DNA of 23,829 nt from Penium margaritaceum (lineage: Eukaryota; Streptophyta; Zygnematophyceae; Desmidiales; Peniaceae). The notes under the pieces are model-generated. The model saw only the letters and a program-made list of their open reading frames with translations, was not told the origin of the DNA and ran no database searches. Of this stretch, positions 8,234 through 18,629 are shown in pieces. The stretch lies in the NCBI GenBank assembly GCA_023375785.1, contig SZWC01008538.1, positions 57,106 through 80,934 on the forward strand, read 5' to 3'. The translations under genes and the position numbers were made by a program. Each line of letters begins with the position of its first letter. Positions within the stretch are counted from its first letter, which is position 1.

Positions 8234-9402
8234 ATGGAAGAAGGCACCCCGGGAAGGACCTTCAACCTCATCGAGGGAGATGAGTGGATGACGGCTGGCA
8301 CTTCGACTGGCGCAACCAATCCGGAGGCAAGCGCACCTGAAATACCGATTCCGCCTGCACCACCGACCAAAACAACTCCGTCGACGACACGAGACAAATC
8401 GCAGAGCTAAGTGGCCGGTTGGTTCAGATGCAAGTGTTTCAACGAACGCTTGTCAAGCAAAAAAAGTAGTACGCTGCAAAAATCCGTGACTCAAAAGTGC
8501 AAGAAGGGGTACTTGCCAATCGATTTCACATCGGCGGATCCTCAATTTGTCCAGGGCTTCCTGAGCCGTTCGATCCTGCAAATTCCAAAGGACCGACGGT
8601 CATGATCTTCCTAACGAGTTTGGAGGTCTACTTCACCACTACTCGGGTTCACTCCGATGAACAGAAGATTAACCTTGCAGTCTCACTTCTGCGGGGCACG
8701 GCTTTAATTTTGTGGGCCGATCTCATGGCCATCCAACGGCAGCAGGTAGCCATAGGCGCTGATCCAATGGCTACCGCATCGTCGGCATCAGGCATACTAT
8801 CTCTCGAGCAGGTTCACCCGACCTGGAAAACATCAATTACTCCCCCATCCAAATGGCGCAAGTTCACCCAGCCACTCGTCGCTCACTTCTGTAAGCTGAA
8901 TGAGAAAATGGAGGTTCGCTACCGGCTACAGATGCTGAAGCAACTGTCCAGCATGGCGGAATACACGCGGAATTTTTGTAAGATCATCACCGGCAGCAAC
9001 CTTGCAGAGGATGAACTTGGTTTCCACTACAAAAACGGCCTCAAGCAGGACGTTCGCAGAGCACTCGTGATTTACGACACCACCAACGATTTGCCGGAGA
9101 TCATCTCAGTCGCTGAACGCATCAACTCTGCCAATTTCAACTCAAATTTCAATGAATCCTATGGCTGGCGCCCAAGGAATAAACTGCAACAGAATAGGGG
9201 GCATTGGTCGCAGAACTTGGAGAACTCGAGTCCAATGGAAGACGACGCCGTTGAGCAAAAAGGAGATCAACGGATCTGCTACACCTGCGGAAGGATCGGA
9301 CACATCGCGAGGAACTGCCCCAGACGAAACCAGAGAGGGGGGAAGCAGCAGAAGAAGCAAAATGGAGGGGAGGAGTCAGAAAATGGTAGAGGGCAGGAGT
9401 AG
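8234..9402 (+). pseudogene. Element A gag (capsid and zinc knuckle)
   Basis: The start at 8234 (MEEGTPGRTFNLIEG) follows the conserved leader block; that frame closes at 8408-8410. The homologous frame picks up about 30 nt earlier as RQIAELSGRLVQMQVFQRTL, an amphipathic N-terminal segment. It meets a TAG at 8467-8469, then stays open to 9402. Capsid motifs include LPEPFDPANSKGPTV, VSLLRGTAL, RNFCKIITGSNLAEDELGF and VAERINSANF. The nucleocapsid knuckle CYTCGRIGHIARNC is intact. In element C the knuckle and protease share one frame, so the change of frame between gag and pol here is probably decay, not a recoding site. Damage: one frameshift near 8380, one stop, and a probable indel near 9330-9390. 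Confidence 0.85.
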
Positions 9403-11351
9403 ATGGCAAAACTCCTGCCCCCACCGAAAAACCTGTGCCGAACGATAGCCCACCCGAACGGCTATGATTGCCTAATACGGGGGTTCCTGAGTTCTAGAAA
9501 TTCGACGAGGGATATGAGGACAACCAGCCAGCGATAGTGGTGAAAGTACAATCGATGGGTTGTAAAAGTAAAAAGTATTTGCTGGCGCTACTTGATGGAG
9601 GTGCATCTCATAGCTTTGTATCTGATCAACTGGTGAAAAATCTGGGTTGGAAGCACGAATCTGCAGCTTTTGGAGGAAAAACCGTCGACAGACAATCTCG
9701 CATCCGCCGGCTAAAGCAGCCATTATGATTGCAGATCGGGGATCTGCATGATGTAACTGTCGGGAGATCCTGTCCAATGAGTGACTACAAGGTCATTCTC
9801 GGGCAAGATTTCCTTTACCAGAGAAACCCGCAAGTCGACTGGAGAAGCGGTGTTGTCTACATCAAACGGAACGTGCAGCAGATCTTCTTGCCACTCGTGC
9901 AGCAGCTAAAATCCAGTCAAGGAGCCAAAAACGACAAGAGGGCAGCCAAAAGTGATACAACCGTGGCAGCAGTAACAGCGCGAGTACAACGACCAGCTAC
10001 GCCGATCTCGCTCGACGTGGCAAAAGGATACCTGAGGAGAGGGGCCTTGGCGTGGGTGGTCCATGTCAACTTAAGCAGCACGAGCAACGAATCAGTCATC
10101 GCAGCTGACGCAACAGCCTCATCAGCATCATCGACGTCAAAGGTCGTGAATGTACCAGAGGAGTTTACTCCACTCGTAAAAGAGTTTGAAGTTTTTCCCG
10201 ACGACCTAACCAGCAAACTCCCTCCAAAACGCGACATCAACCACCAAATTGAGTTCAAACTCGGCAGCACACCGACTGTCAAGGGAACCTACCTGATGAG
10301 TGATCACGAGCTCACTGAGCTCAAGCAACAACTGGACAACATGCTAGCTCAGGGGTTCATCCGACCGTCTGTTTCTCCGTACGCCGCACCAGTACTGTTC
10401 GTGAAAAAGAAACCTGGAAAAATGCTGATGTGCGTGGACTACCGGGCATTGAATGACATCACGATCAAGAACTGCTACCCTCTACCTCGTGCAGACAAGC
10501 TCTTTGACCAACTACGCGGAGCAAGACTTTTCAGTAAAATCGATCTACGGAGCGACTACCACCAAATTCACATCGCCGACAAGGATGTTGCAAAAACTGC
10601 CTTTGGAATGCATTACGGGCACTTTGAGTTCACGATTATGCCGTTTAGACTCACAAACACCCCTGAGACGTTCATGGCAGCAATGAAAAATATGTTTCAT
10701 CCATACCTCGATGATTTTTTTGTGGTGTGCCTCGACGACATCCTCATGTACAGCAAAACCCCAGAGGATCATCGATGACATCTCCAGCAAGTGCTCGAGA
10801 TCCTCCAACGGGAGAAGTTCTACGGGAAGCTCTCAAAATGTGACTTTGGTCAACGACCGATCGAGTTTCTTGGTCACATCATCGGTGGTGGATGGACATC
10901 CATGGATCCAAAAAAGATATTCGAGGTGGCGGACTGGCCAACTCCAACAAAAGCATGCAACGTACAAGTTTTTCTGGGATTTTGTAACTATTATGGAAGG
11001 TTTGTGAAGGATTATGCTCGAGTGTCAGCGCCTGTTTCCGACCTCACCCGCAAAAACTGCAAGTGGATTTGGGGAGATAGCAAAGAAGAAGCTTTTACGT
11101 TTTTGCGTAAAGATCTGACCTCGGCGCCAACCCTTCGATTGGCAGATCCAACGGCCGACTACATCATGGCCACAGACGCCTTCAATCGAGCCATCGGATC
11201 TGTCCTCCTGTAAGAGAATGGTGGAGGAGAACAGCCCATCGCGTACATATCGCGGAAGCTTCACAGGGTGGAGCTCAACTATGCTGTCCACGAGAAGGAG
11301 CTGCTCGTAGTTATTCACGCATTCAAAACCTGGCGGTGCTATTTGGAGTTC
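9403..11351 (+). pseudogene. Element A protease, reverse transcriptase and partial RNase H
   Basis: It runs in a single frame apart from stops. The aspartic protease motif is ALLDGGASHSFVSDQLV (about 9590). The reverse transcriptase runs from [14 protein letters not shown] through [33 protein letters not shown] and [13 protein letters not shown] to [13 protein letters not shown]. The YxDD box therefore reads CLDD (10728-10739), and the usual MPFGLTN reads MPFRLTN. Stops are a TAG (about 9495), TGA 9726-9728, TGA 10776-10778 (after DHR, where Arg is expected) and TAA 11211-11213 (Gln expected). The connection domain FLGHIIGGGWTSMDPKK and RNase H start (MATDAFNRAIGSVLL, ELLVVIHAFKTW) follow. 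The RNase H domain stops after WRCYLEF and jumps to the integrase zinc finger. Confidence 0.85.
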
Positions 11352-12362
11352 CACGACACCGGTCAAGGAGGACACTTCGGGACCAACAAGACTCTGAAAA
11401 AATGGGGATTGACGTTGCAAACTTCTGCAAAAGTTGTGAATTGTGCCAGATACACAAGAGTCGATGCACCAATCCCCTTGGCTTGCTACAACCACTACCG
11501 ATATCAGAGAAGCCGTGGACCGACATCTCCGTGGACTTTGTGTCCGGTTTGCCTACCACACTGGAGGGTTTTGACGCCATATTCGTCGTCGTTGACAGGT
11601 TTTCGAAGATGACGCACTTCATCCCGACCACTACGGATGTAACCATCGAAGGAGCAGCTGGACTGTTCCTTGACCAAATTGCCCGACTGCATGGAGTACC
11701 ACAATCAATCACCAATGCTCGAGATGTGCGGTTCATCAGCCAGTTTTGGCGTGATTTGATATAACGATGTGGGTGTCGACTTCAACTTTCAACGGCGTTC
11801 CATCCGCAAACCGGTGGACAAATCAAGCGCACCAACCAAACGCTCGAACAACTCCTCCGAACCCTGGGCGAACCTCATGGCACCGACTGGGCAGTAAAGC
11901 TGCCAGTTGCCTAGTTTGCATACAACTCTGCAACATCTATTGCAACGGGGAAATCGCCATTCGAGGTGGCTTACAGAGCAGAGCCAACCACCCTGCTCAA
12001 TCTAGATACCGAGAGCAACATCCCCACCGTCGACACTCATCGACAAGAACACTCCACCATCTGGGAAGAAACTCATCAAACCCTCGCAATAACACAAGCA
12101 GCCATGAAGCGACAAGCCGATGAACATCGACAATGAGTTCAAGATTAGCGATAGGGTTCTGCTCAACTCCGCGACCATCAAACTCCGTGGATCAAGTAAC
12201 CCAAAGCTCAAACCCCGGTGGTTGGGTCCTTTCGACATTTTGGAGATACGCACTCCAGTTGTCGCAAAAATCTGACTACCTGACAACATGCAGATTCACC
12301 CGGTCTTCCAAATCAGCAAACTTTGACACTATGTCGATCCAGGAAAAGATTTTCCTGGACGC
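11352..12362 (+). pseudogene. Element A integrase (zinc finger, damaged DDE core, C-terminal domain)
   Basis: The zinc finger shows HDTGQGGHFGTNKTLKK and, after a small deletion or frameshift near 11398, the pair CKSCELC. In the core, the first Asp is kept (WTDISVDFVSGLP). The second site, normally SDRD, reads NARD. The third, normally TERT, reads IKRT, so the Glu is Lys. Two of the three catalytic residues are lost. The core frame stops at 11762-11764 and continues in another frame (LQLSTAFHPQTGG...), with a TAG near 11914. The C-terminal domain (LKPRWLGPFDI, QIHPVFQISKL) follows with more stops. The enzyme cannot be active. Confidence 0.8.
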
Positions 12363-12602
12363 GTGGCACCTTCCCCGCCACCCATGATCGCGGACGGAGA
12401 CCACAAGTACGAGGTTGAAGAAATCCTTGATCAACGCCGGCAAGGAGGCGAAGACCAATATCTAGTTACATGGAAGCACTATGAAACAGCACACAACAGT
12501 TGGATGCCGTACAGTCAACTCTCGGACGTCGATCCTCTTATCGACGGCTACCGAGCCCAACTCCGGCCACGTTATAGTAACACGCCGGGACATCGCGGTT
12601 AG
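12363..12602 (+). pseudogene. Element A chromodomain, undamaged segment
   Basis: The peptide contains YEVEEILDQRRQGGEDQYLV, TWKHYETAHNSWMPYSQL and a short basic tail ending at the TAG 12600-12602, just before the polypurine tract. It has the Y-x-VE-x-IL ... YLV-x-W ... NSW pattern of retroelement chromodomains. This is the only domain of A free of stops and frameshifts from end to end, probably by chance given its short length. Confidence 0.8.
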
Positions 12603-12613
12603 AGGGGGGGAAG
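12601..12613 (+). promoter_or_regulatory. Polypurine tract of element A
   Basis: AGAGGGGGGGAAG directly precedes the 3' LTR start. Confidence 0.95.
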
Positions 12614-13160
12614 TGTTATGCCGATGGGCATACACAAGGCCCTAAACCCACGAGCGACCTGTTTCTTGCTTCGTCGCTTCTGGCCTAGTTCGCGACTTAG
12701 TCGCGGCAGTCTTTTTCCGCACTCGAGGGGAATTCTCCCGAATACCCCAGAACCCTTGCGCGATGACGACTACTTTCTGGTCATTTTCCGAACTCACCGG
12801 AACCTTCTTGCGATGTCACTTGATACTTCGAGTCTATGGGCAATGATCTCTCAAGCGACTTCGACAGATCTCGCAAACCTCGGATTAAACCTCGAAGCCC
12901 CCCGTTGAACCAACAAGGGACTTCTAGAGGCAGCGAATCAGGACACGGCGTCGCGTCATGCGAAACGCCGAATGACCAAACGGCTCAACCGAGCCTCATT
13001 TTCTCGCTCTCTCCATTTGTATGCACACTGTCAAGTTTTGACAATTGTGACAACGAAGTATACTTTCCGCTTCTCAAAGATACCCAACTGGACCCAATCT
13101 TGTGAAAAGTGACAAACTCTGTTTCCAACTGTGAACCGCTTCACTTCCACCAGCGTAACA
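12614..13160 (+). repeat. Element A 3' LTR (547 bp)
   Basis: It begins TGTTATGCCGATGGGC and ends CCAGCGTAACA. It differs from the 5' LTR by scattered substitutions and a few small indels (for example an extra CCAGAACC near 12745). Confidence 0.95.
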
Positions 13161-13165
13161 TGCCC
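13161..13165. other. Target site duplication of element A, right copy (TGCCC)
   Basis: An exact repeat of 7510-7514. Confidence 0.95.
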
Positions 13166-13903
13166 AGCTTCTTGAAGAGTTCCTTCCAAAACCGGGAGGT
13201 GAATCACGGGTCGTGGTCCGAGACCATGCACTTTGGCACAGCGTGAAATTTGATGATATGTTGCAAGAGGAGTTGAGCCGTCTCCGCTCCCGTGACCATC
13301 TCCTCACATGGAACAAAGTGTGTCATCTTACTACCGGTCCACCACCACCAACACCATGGTGTTGCCCGTTGTGCCCCGTGGAAGATCCCCCACAAAGTCT
13401 AGTGAGATGTCCATCCACGGGCGCTCCGGCACTAGTAGTGGCTGCCGCTCTTCTGGCATCTGTGCCCTTTGCAACTTGATCCTTAAGCATGTGTCATAGC
13501 TGCTCATGTACTCCCTGCAATCTGCTCCCAACATTTCCCACCAATATCGGCACGCTATTGTCTTGAAGGTCTTTTCATACCTGAAATGACCACTGTAGTG
13601 CGAGTTGTGCGCCTCCTCTTACAGCGCTTGCTGCAACGATGCACTCCATGGCACCACAATCTGGTTCTCCTTCTCATGCCGCCAATATTGGCCATCCCAC
13701 TTGCACTCCTTCACTGTACTCCCGGCAAAATCCTGGTCCTCCGCATACCCGTGAGCAAACAGGTTGCAAACAATTGGAGATCCTTCCGACACCATGATGG
13801 CATGCACGCCCAAGTCCGGGCGACGCGAAAGCGGGTCCGCTGGGTTCATCCTCCCTGGTTTGTATTGGATCTTGTAGTTGAAGCCACCCTCCAGCAGCTC
13901 CAT
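13166..13903 (-). pseudogene. Element B integrase N-terminal half (zinc finger and first part of core)
   Basis: Reading down from 13903, the end of RNase H and the linker (FNYKIQYKPGRMNPADPLSR) lead to the integrase zinc finger, SHYSGHFRYEKT...SSYDTC. The first Cys of the C-x2-C pair is Tyr (TAT for TGT). The core shows PWMDISLDFVGDLP with the first Asp, and VSDHDP with the second Asp, followed by a stop where Arg or similar is expected. A 2-nt loss near 13330 breaks the frame after VLVVVDR. The segment ends in FWKELFKKLG at the element A insertion. All three catalytic residues of B survive across the two halves, unlike in A. Confidence 0.85.
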
Positions 13904-14502
13904 CCACTATGCTTGATGACGACTCAGCTTCAACTGCAACTTGAGGTACTTGAGCGCGTAGTGGTCTGTGTGCACCACACACCGCCACACCTCAAGGTAG
14001 CACCTCCATTCCTTGAAGGCCTAGACCATCGTAAGCATTTGCTTCTCATGGATTGGGTAGTTGAACTCAACCCCTTTCAACTTCTTGGAGTATTACGCAA
14101 TGGGTTGCAACCCATTTCCTTGGTCCTGCATCAGCACCCCGCTGATTGCATAGTCGCTTGTGTCCATTGCAAATACATACTCCTTGCTTGTATCTAGGTG
14201 CACCAACATCAGTGGTTCACACATGGCATTCTTCATTCATCCAAAGGCTTGCCCCTCCTTTACATCCCACTCCCATTGGCGCCCCTTCCTGAGAAAGTCT
14301 TTCAAGGGTGCTCCCATTGCCGCGTGCTCCCGGGTAAACCTCCGGAAGTAGTTTGTAAACCCCAGAAAAACCTGGATGTCACACACGCACGCTGGCTCTG
14401 GCCACTCCCTCACTATTTCCATCTTTTTGGGTCCATGTGTATCCCCCTCCTGCTGAAAATGTGCCCGAGGAACTCCAACTCCTGGCTGGCAAATTCACAC
14501 CT

Positions 14503-14510
14503 GCTGAGAT
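14503..14510. other. Target site duplication of the MITE, left copy (GCTGAGAT)
   Basis: An exact 8-bp match to 14779-14786. Confidence 0.9.
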
Positions 14511-14778
14511 GAGTTATGGTTAATCACCCTAAATTCATACACTCGACCATTGGTGTATCAAAAAGTGTATTCTTGTGTGCAAACATTTTCGAGAAATCAT
14601 TGACATCAATTTATGTCACTTGAGCCAAGACATACATTCCTTCTATGAGGTGTTACTAATCATGGATTATGCTTACTATGTACTATTTTTTGTTGGAAGT
14701 CCATATTCACTAATGTGTTCACTTCCAAATACACTTGTCAATACACAGTTTTTGGGGTGCGGTGATTGGTCATATATG
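14511..14778. mobile_element. 268-bp MITE, probably hAT-derived
   Basis: It is flanked by perfect 8-bp repeats GCTGAGAT. The termini are imperfect inverted repeats: GAGTTATGGTTAATCACC at the left and CATATATGACCAATCACC as the reverse complement at the right, sharing TATG...AATCACC. It has no coding capacity and is more A/T-rich than its surroundings. Removing it with one target copy restores an uninterrupted reverse transcriptase frame in element B. An 8-bp duplication is typical of hAT elements; the terminal sequence itself does not settle the superfamily. An internal pair AGTGTATT / AATACACT adds to the foldback. Confidence 0.85.
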
Positions 14779-14786
14779 GCTGAGAT
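14779..14786. other. Target site duplication of the MITE, right copy (GCTGAGAT)
   Basis: An exact match to 14503-14510. Confidence 0.9.
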
Positions 14787-15457
14787 TGGCGAACAGCCGC
14801 TCCTTTCTCAGCACTTCCATCACCATCTGGAGGAGCTCATGGTGCTCCTCCATCGGCCGCAAGTAGACAAGGATTTCATCAAGGAAGACGACCACAAATG
14901 GGTCCAAGTAGGGATGGAATACCCGGTTCATCTGTGCCATGAACGTAACCGGAGTATTCGTTAGCCCAAAGGCATCACGAGATACTCAAAGTATCCATAG
15001 CGCGTCCAAAACACGGTTTTTTTCACATCCGCCTCCGTGATGCAGATTTGGCGATATCCCTCTCTCAAGTCCAGTTTGCTGAAGATGTGCACACCTCACT
15101 ACTGGTCGAACAACTCCTCAGCCTGTGGCAACTGGTAGCGGCTCTTCACCGTGATGTTGTTGAGCGCCCGGTAGTCCACGCACATCTGCAACTCTCCTGA
15201 CTTCTTAACGAACAGAACCGGCGCCGGGTATGGAGACACCGACACCCAAAACCCTTTTCTACCAACTCCCCCAACCGCTTCTTGAGCTCCACAAGTTCCA
15301 CATTGCTCATGGGGTTGTAAGACCGCATAGTTGGTGACAACCCTGGCACCACCTCAATCTCGTGGTTGATGTAGCACAGCGGCGGTAGCCCCTTTGGCAA
15401 CTCCTTCAAAAAAACATCTCCAAACTCCTTGAGCACCTCCCCAACACTGGAAGGCAA

Positions 15458-16174
15458 CTCTTGAGCTCCTCAGCCTTCCACCGGCTGCCCATCCGCTGCC
15501 TCAACCATTGCAATCTGCTGCTTGGCTGCTTGTTGTGGATGTACCTATGCCAAGTAGACGTGGCCACCTTTGCGCTCACACCGCTTCAACTGTTGCAAGT
15601 TAATGACGCACAGCTGCTTCTGCGCTTTTGCCACCTCCGACTCCTTCCCCTCACTCCGCCACAATAGCAAAGTGAGATTTTCCCCGCCTGCCTTCACCAC
15701 CACCCAGTTGCACCTCCAATCCACCTCCGGATTCCAGGCATGCAACCAATCCCGGCCAATCAAACAGTCGTAATCATCCATAGGACAAGTGTGGAACTCC
15801 ATGTCATGCACCAACTCACCCATGTAGACCTCGTGCTTGACGAGAGGCCTACCACACTCCACCATTCCAGGAACCTGCCGTGCCTTGGCCGATGTCTCCG
15901 GCTGCCGTACAAGCTCCAATCTTGTTTCCAACCTGTCGTTGAAGAAGCTATGGCTTGAGTTGCCATCTCGCAGACCATGTAGCTTCCTCTGACCCTTGAA
16001 ACCCCCCTTAGAAATCTCAAGAACCAGCTCGAGGATGATCCCTGGAAACTGTCGGGTCTCTCTTTCATTCCGCAACATCACTTGAGGCAGCTCCTTAATC
16101 AGTAAAAACGTTTTAGGGCTATTGCAGTCCCTTGCGGACAAAAGAATCACTGTAGTAGGTCGTCCCCTCCTCAC
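15458..16174 (-). pseudogene. Element B protease region
   Basis: A long open segment (15545-16174) contains a retropepsin-like motif, LRDGNSSHSFFNDRLETRL, where relatives have a DGGSSHSF-like motif. The catalytic Asp is kept but the following Gly is Asn. Downstream MDDYDCLIGRDWLHAWNPEV is the second conserved block of this protease family. It lies between the gag zinc knuckle and the start of the reverse transcriptase, as expected. A stop near 15545 precedes the reverse transcriptase. Confidence 0.75.
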
Positions 16175-17145
16175 TACTGGTGCTGGTTTCCCTGATGTGC
16201 CTTGCGCTTGGGGTAGTCCCGCTTGCGATGACCCTCCTCACCACAAGCCAAGTACTTGCCTCTTGGTCCTTGCTGTCCGCCCGCGCCCCATTGCCCGGCT
16301 TGGATTGCATCCACCTCCATGCAAACATCCTGACCCGGCTGCTCCACCCATGGTTGAGTTGTGTAACTGTTTTGGTGCGCATTGTAGCTTACTGCGTTGA
16401 TGCGCTCCGCCGCAGAAACCAGCTCCGTGAAGGTCCGCGATTCGAGTACCGCAAGTTCTCGTTTGACGTGCGGCTTCAGGCCGTCATAGCAGCGGTCATA
16501 CGCCTCCGCGTTTGAGAGGTCGTCAATCTGTGCCACCAAAGCCGTAAAGTTTGTGGTGTAGTCCTGGACTGACCTGCCTTGCTTGACATGTTTGATTTTG
16601 TCACGTGCAACTCGGTTGCCGTTGAGCAGGTCGAAAAGCGCCTGGAGCATCGTCTCGAACTGCTCCCAAGTCTCTGGCTTCTTCGTCAACGCCCGTGCAC
16701 CGAGCTGCACTTCCCGCTCAAGCGGTAGACTCAGCAGTGGCTTAAGCCATTGTCCGGCCCCCAGCCCGTCCGACAACCTAGTCTCGTTTCGCCGGCACGA
16801 TACCGACCACCACTGCAGCGCCATTCACCGGAGTAGCGTATGTGCATACTCTAGTCTCATGGCATCTTCTCCCATATGAACGCCCAACACCGTGAAGTAG
16901 TGGTTCATTGTGAAGAACCACTCCCACGCACTGTGCTTGCTGGTGTAGAACTCTTGCTCCTTCGGCTTGGGCCACCGAAAGGCGGGTGTGGATGCCAATG
17001 TGACACCCTCCAGTGCACTGCTCCCTTGGCCGTAGTACCTTGCCTCAACCTCCGCACACAGCTGCTGGTTTTCTTGATGTAACTCATCAAGAACATGCTG
17101 GATCTCCGCTATGAGATAGGCCTTGTTGTACACCGCAGCTGCCAT
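16174..17145 (-). pseudogene. Element B gag
   Basis: I chose the ATG at 17145 (MAAAVYNKAYLIAEIQ) because it follows the primer site and leader and begins gag-like sequence with a short coiled-coil-like stretch (IQHVLDELHQENQQLCAEVE). Capsid motifs are KEQEFYTSKHSAWEWFFTMN, WEQFETMLQALFDL, VQDYTTNFTALVAQI and SAAERINAVS. An in-frame TGA lies at 16825-16827 where relatives have Gly. The CCHC knuckle is degraded: the first and last Cys are both Tyr (KYLACGEEGHRKRDYPK, TAC for TGC each time). Apart from the stop, the frame is open from 17145 to 16174. Confidence 0.85.
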
Positions 17146-17232
17146 GGTTTTGGTTATGACTGAAAATTTCTGGCCAAACCCAGTGTGGTAGATCTGCTGC
17201 CTCCTTGGGTCCGCGCAAAGCTGAGCGAACGT

Positions 17233-17250
17233 CCACGTGCTCTGATACCA
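17233..17250 (-). promoter_or_regulatory. Primer binding site of element B (tRNA-iMet)
   Basis: On the minus strand, TGGTATCAGAGCACGTGG lies two bases after the LTR end. The first 12 bases match the usual plant initiator tRNA-Met primer site exactly. Confidence 0.9.
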
Positions 17251-17252
17251 AT

Positions 17253-18174
17253 TGTGAACCGAGGAGCACCCGACCACACGCCAAGCCCTTGGGATAAACC
17301 TCCCAACCCTCAACCCCTAGGTGTTTTCGGCCAACTCTTGAGATGCCGCACGACCCTCTCCTAGCAGCAATGCCACTACTAGTAACAGAGGTTCCCCCTG
17401 TGCGACTCTCGTGGTGGCGTTTGTACCGAGGTGCGCTACGGAAGACGTGTAGGATCAAATGGACGTGTGTAAGAAAATACTTAGAAAACAAGGAGATTTG
17501 GGTGGAAAAAAAAATCCTTTAGAAGAAATAGATCAGTACAAAGCAATGTACAGAGTCTCAGGATAAGATGGGCATGCCCAAAACAACCCCTAGGCTTCTT
17601 TTTGTACTAACCCCTATGAGTTAGTCAGGAGCCCCTCGGCGCTTCGAAGCTGTCTACTGATGTGCAATCATACAAATCACATATGCATCATGTATTATGC
17701 ATTGTGAGGTTTCCACTGTACCAAAGAATGCCTCAATCCATAGAGAAAATGACTAAGTTATGGCCGTTTGAGTGCTCCATGCGTCATTGCCACTGGCAGC
17801 ACCGCCAGCAGGGGTCACGGCTGCCCGAAGCGTCCTTGCTTGCAAATGCAGCTCCAGCTGCCATCCCGAAGCACCCATGGATCCAAATTAACCTCGTCTC
17901 ATTGGCTAAGCATCCATCCTGGGGTGCTTCAGCTGCAGTGGGCGAGAAAGTCGCTCTGCCGTGCTCGGGGTCGAACCGGTACATCTCCTGTTTTCAGGAG
18001 GTGCGCCTCACACCTTTGCACAGCCGTATCTTTCTCGTCCATGCACCGAATGACCCGGTTCTTGGGTCTATTTCGCATGGGTTTTCACATAGAATAAAAT
18101 AGGAGGACTGAAAAATGTATCTCACATCAGCATGATGACATAATCACCGCCTCGACCGGCAGCTCCCATAACCA
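17253..18174 (-). repeat. Element B 5' LTR (right copy, 922 bp)
   Basis: It begins TGTGAACCGAGG and ends CCCATAACCA on the plus strand, homologous to 5754-6679. The last bases differ from the other copy by one C (AACCA against AACA). TACA follows directly and matches the left flank. Confidence 0.9.
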
Positions 18175-18629
18175 TACACACTCCAACGTTTGCATCAACA
18201 CTCCAATAAGACGGACCACACACCGCATTTTTGCAAAATCATCATCGGCAGTGACCTTGCCCCCCATGAATTTCATTTCTACTTCAACAACAGCCTCAAG
18301 AAAGATATTAGGCGAGCAATCGCCACTCTTGACATCCAAGACAACCTTTTGTGAATGATCGTAGTAGTCGATTGCATCAACAGTGTCGACTAAAATGCTT
18401 GGATACAGGAGCTGGTGATCCCAAAGCCACAGTTTTTACAATGGTAGAGGAGAAACCCAGTTAGGGGAAACCTCATCTCCGATGGAGATTGATGCCGTTG
18501 ATCAACAAGATCAATGGCTTCGCTCAACTTGTGGGAAGCCGGGTCATATCTTACGCGACTATCAGAAGCAGCAACAACAAGCCAAAAAGGGGGTGAAGTT
18601 ACAAAAAGGAGTGAGGAGTCGGGAAACGG
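18175..18629 (+). pseudogene. Element C gag, resumed after element B
   Basis: The sequence matches the second half of element A gag: a phase reading FCKIIIGSDLAPHEFHFYFN (about 18233-18292) parallels A's FCKIITGSNLAEDELGFHYK, followed by DIRRAIATLD. The nucleocapsid region begins near 18480 (MEIDAVDQQDQW). Its knuckle reads STCGKPGHILRDY, with the first and last zinc ligands lost. The coding trace ends at about 18629 (RSRETAPL) and is followed at once by the start of another capsid copy. About 40 nt appear to be missing at the insertion point compared with A. Confidence 0.75.

Larger units (their letters stand above)
7515..13160 (+). mobile_element. Element A: youngest full-length Ty3/gypsy chromovirus (5646 bp)
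   Basis: It has two LTRs, an initiator tRNA-Met primer site, gag, protease, reverse transcriptase, a partial RNase H, integrase, chromodomain, a polypurine tract and a 5-bp target duplication. All boundaries agree with each other. The pol region is shortened by a deletion joining mid RNase H to the integrase zinc finger near 11352. Gag and pol carry frameshifts and stops, so it is a non-autonomous relic. The LTR pair looks to be in the mid to high 80s percent identical by eye. Confidence 0.95.
13904..15457 (-). pseudogene. Element B reverse transcriptase and RNase H, split by a MITE
   Basis: Reverse transcriptase begins [20 protein letters not shown], continues to LVEKGF, and shifts frame near 15245 into [15 protein letters not shown] and [14 protein letters not shown]. 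Two adjacent stops follow FDQ near 15100, then [13 protein letters not shown] and a shift after YLVMPLG. The active box reads FLDE (14875-14886) in place of YLDD. The MITE at 14511-14778 interrupts the frame between LFANLS and RCEFASQELEFLG. Beyond it are DIQVFLGFTNYFRRFTREHA, the RNase H motif FAMDTSDYAISGVL, HEKQMLTMV and the HTDHYALKYLK region, with several stops. Confidence 0.85.
5754..18174 (-). mobile_element. Element B: full-span Ty3/gypsy chromovirus, itself interrupted twice
   Basis: On the minus strand the order is LTR, primer site, gag, protease, reverse transcriptase, RNase H, integrase, chromodomain, polypurine tract, LTR. It is interrupted by element A (7515-13160) in the integrase and by a MITE (14511-14778) in the reverse transcriptase. 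Without those inserts it is about 6.5 kb. The LTRs have TG...CA ends and flanking TACA repeats. By eye the two LTRs share a little under 80 percent of positions where I compared them, which suggests an old insertion. Confidence 0.9.

Noticed and set aside
9390..9402. Programmed -1 frameshift between gag and pol of element A
   Set aside because: No slippery heptamer is visible in the overlap and the related element C keeps both in one frame.
13586..14197. Plus-strand open frame of 203 codons as a gene
   Set aside because: It is antisense to the RNase H and linker of element B, where the minus strand gives clear family motifs.
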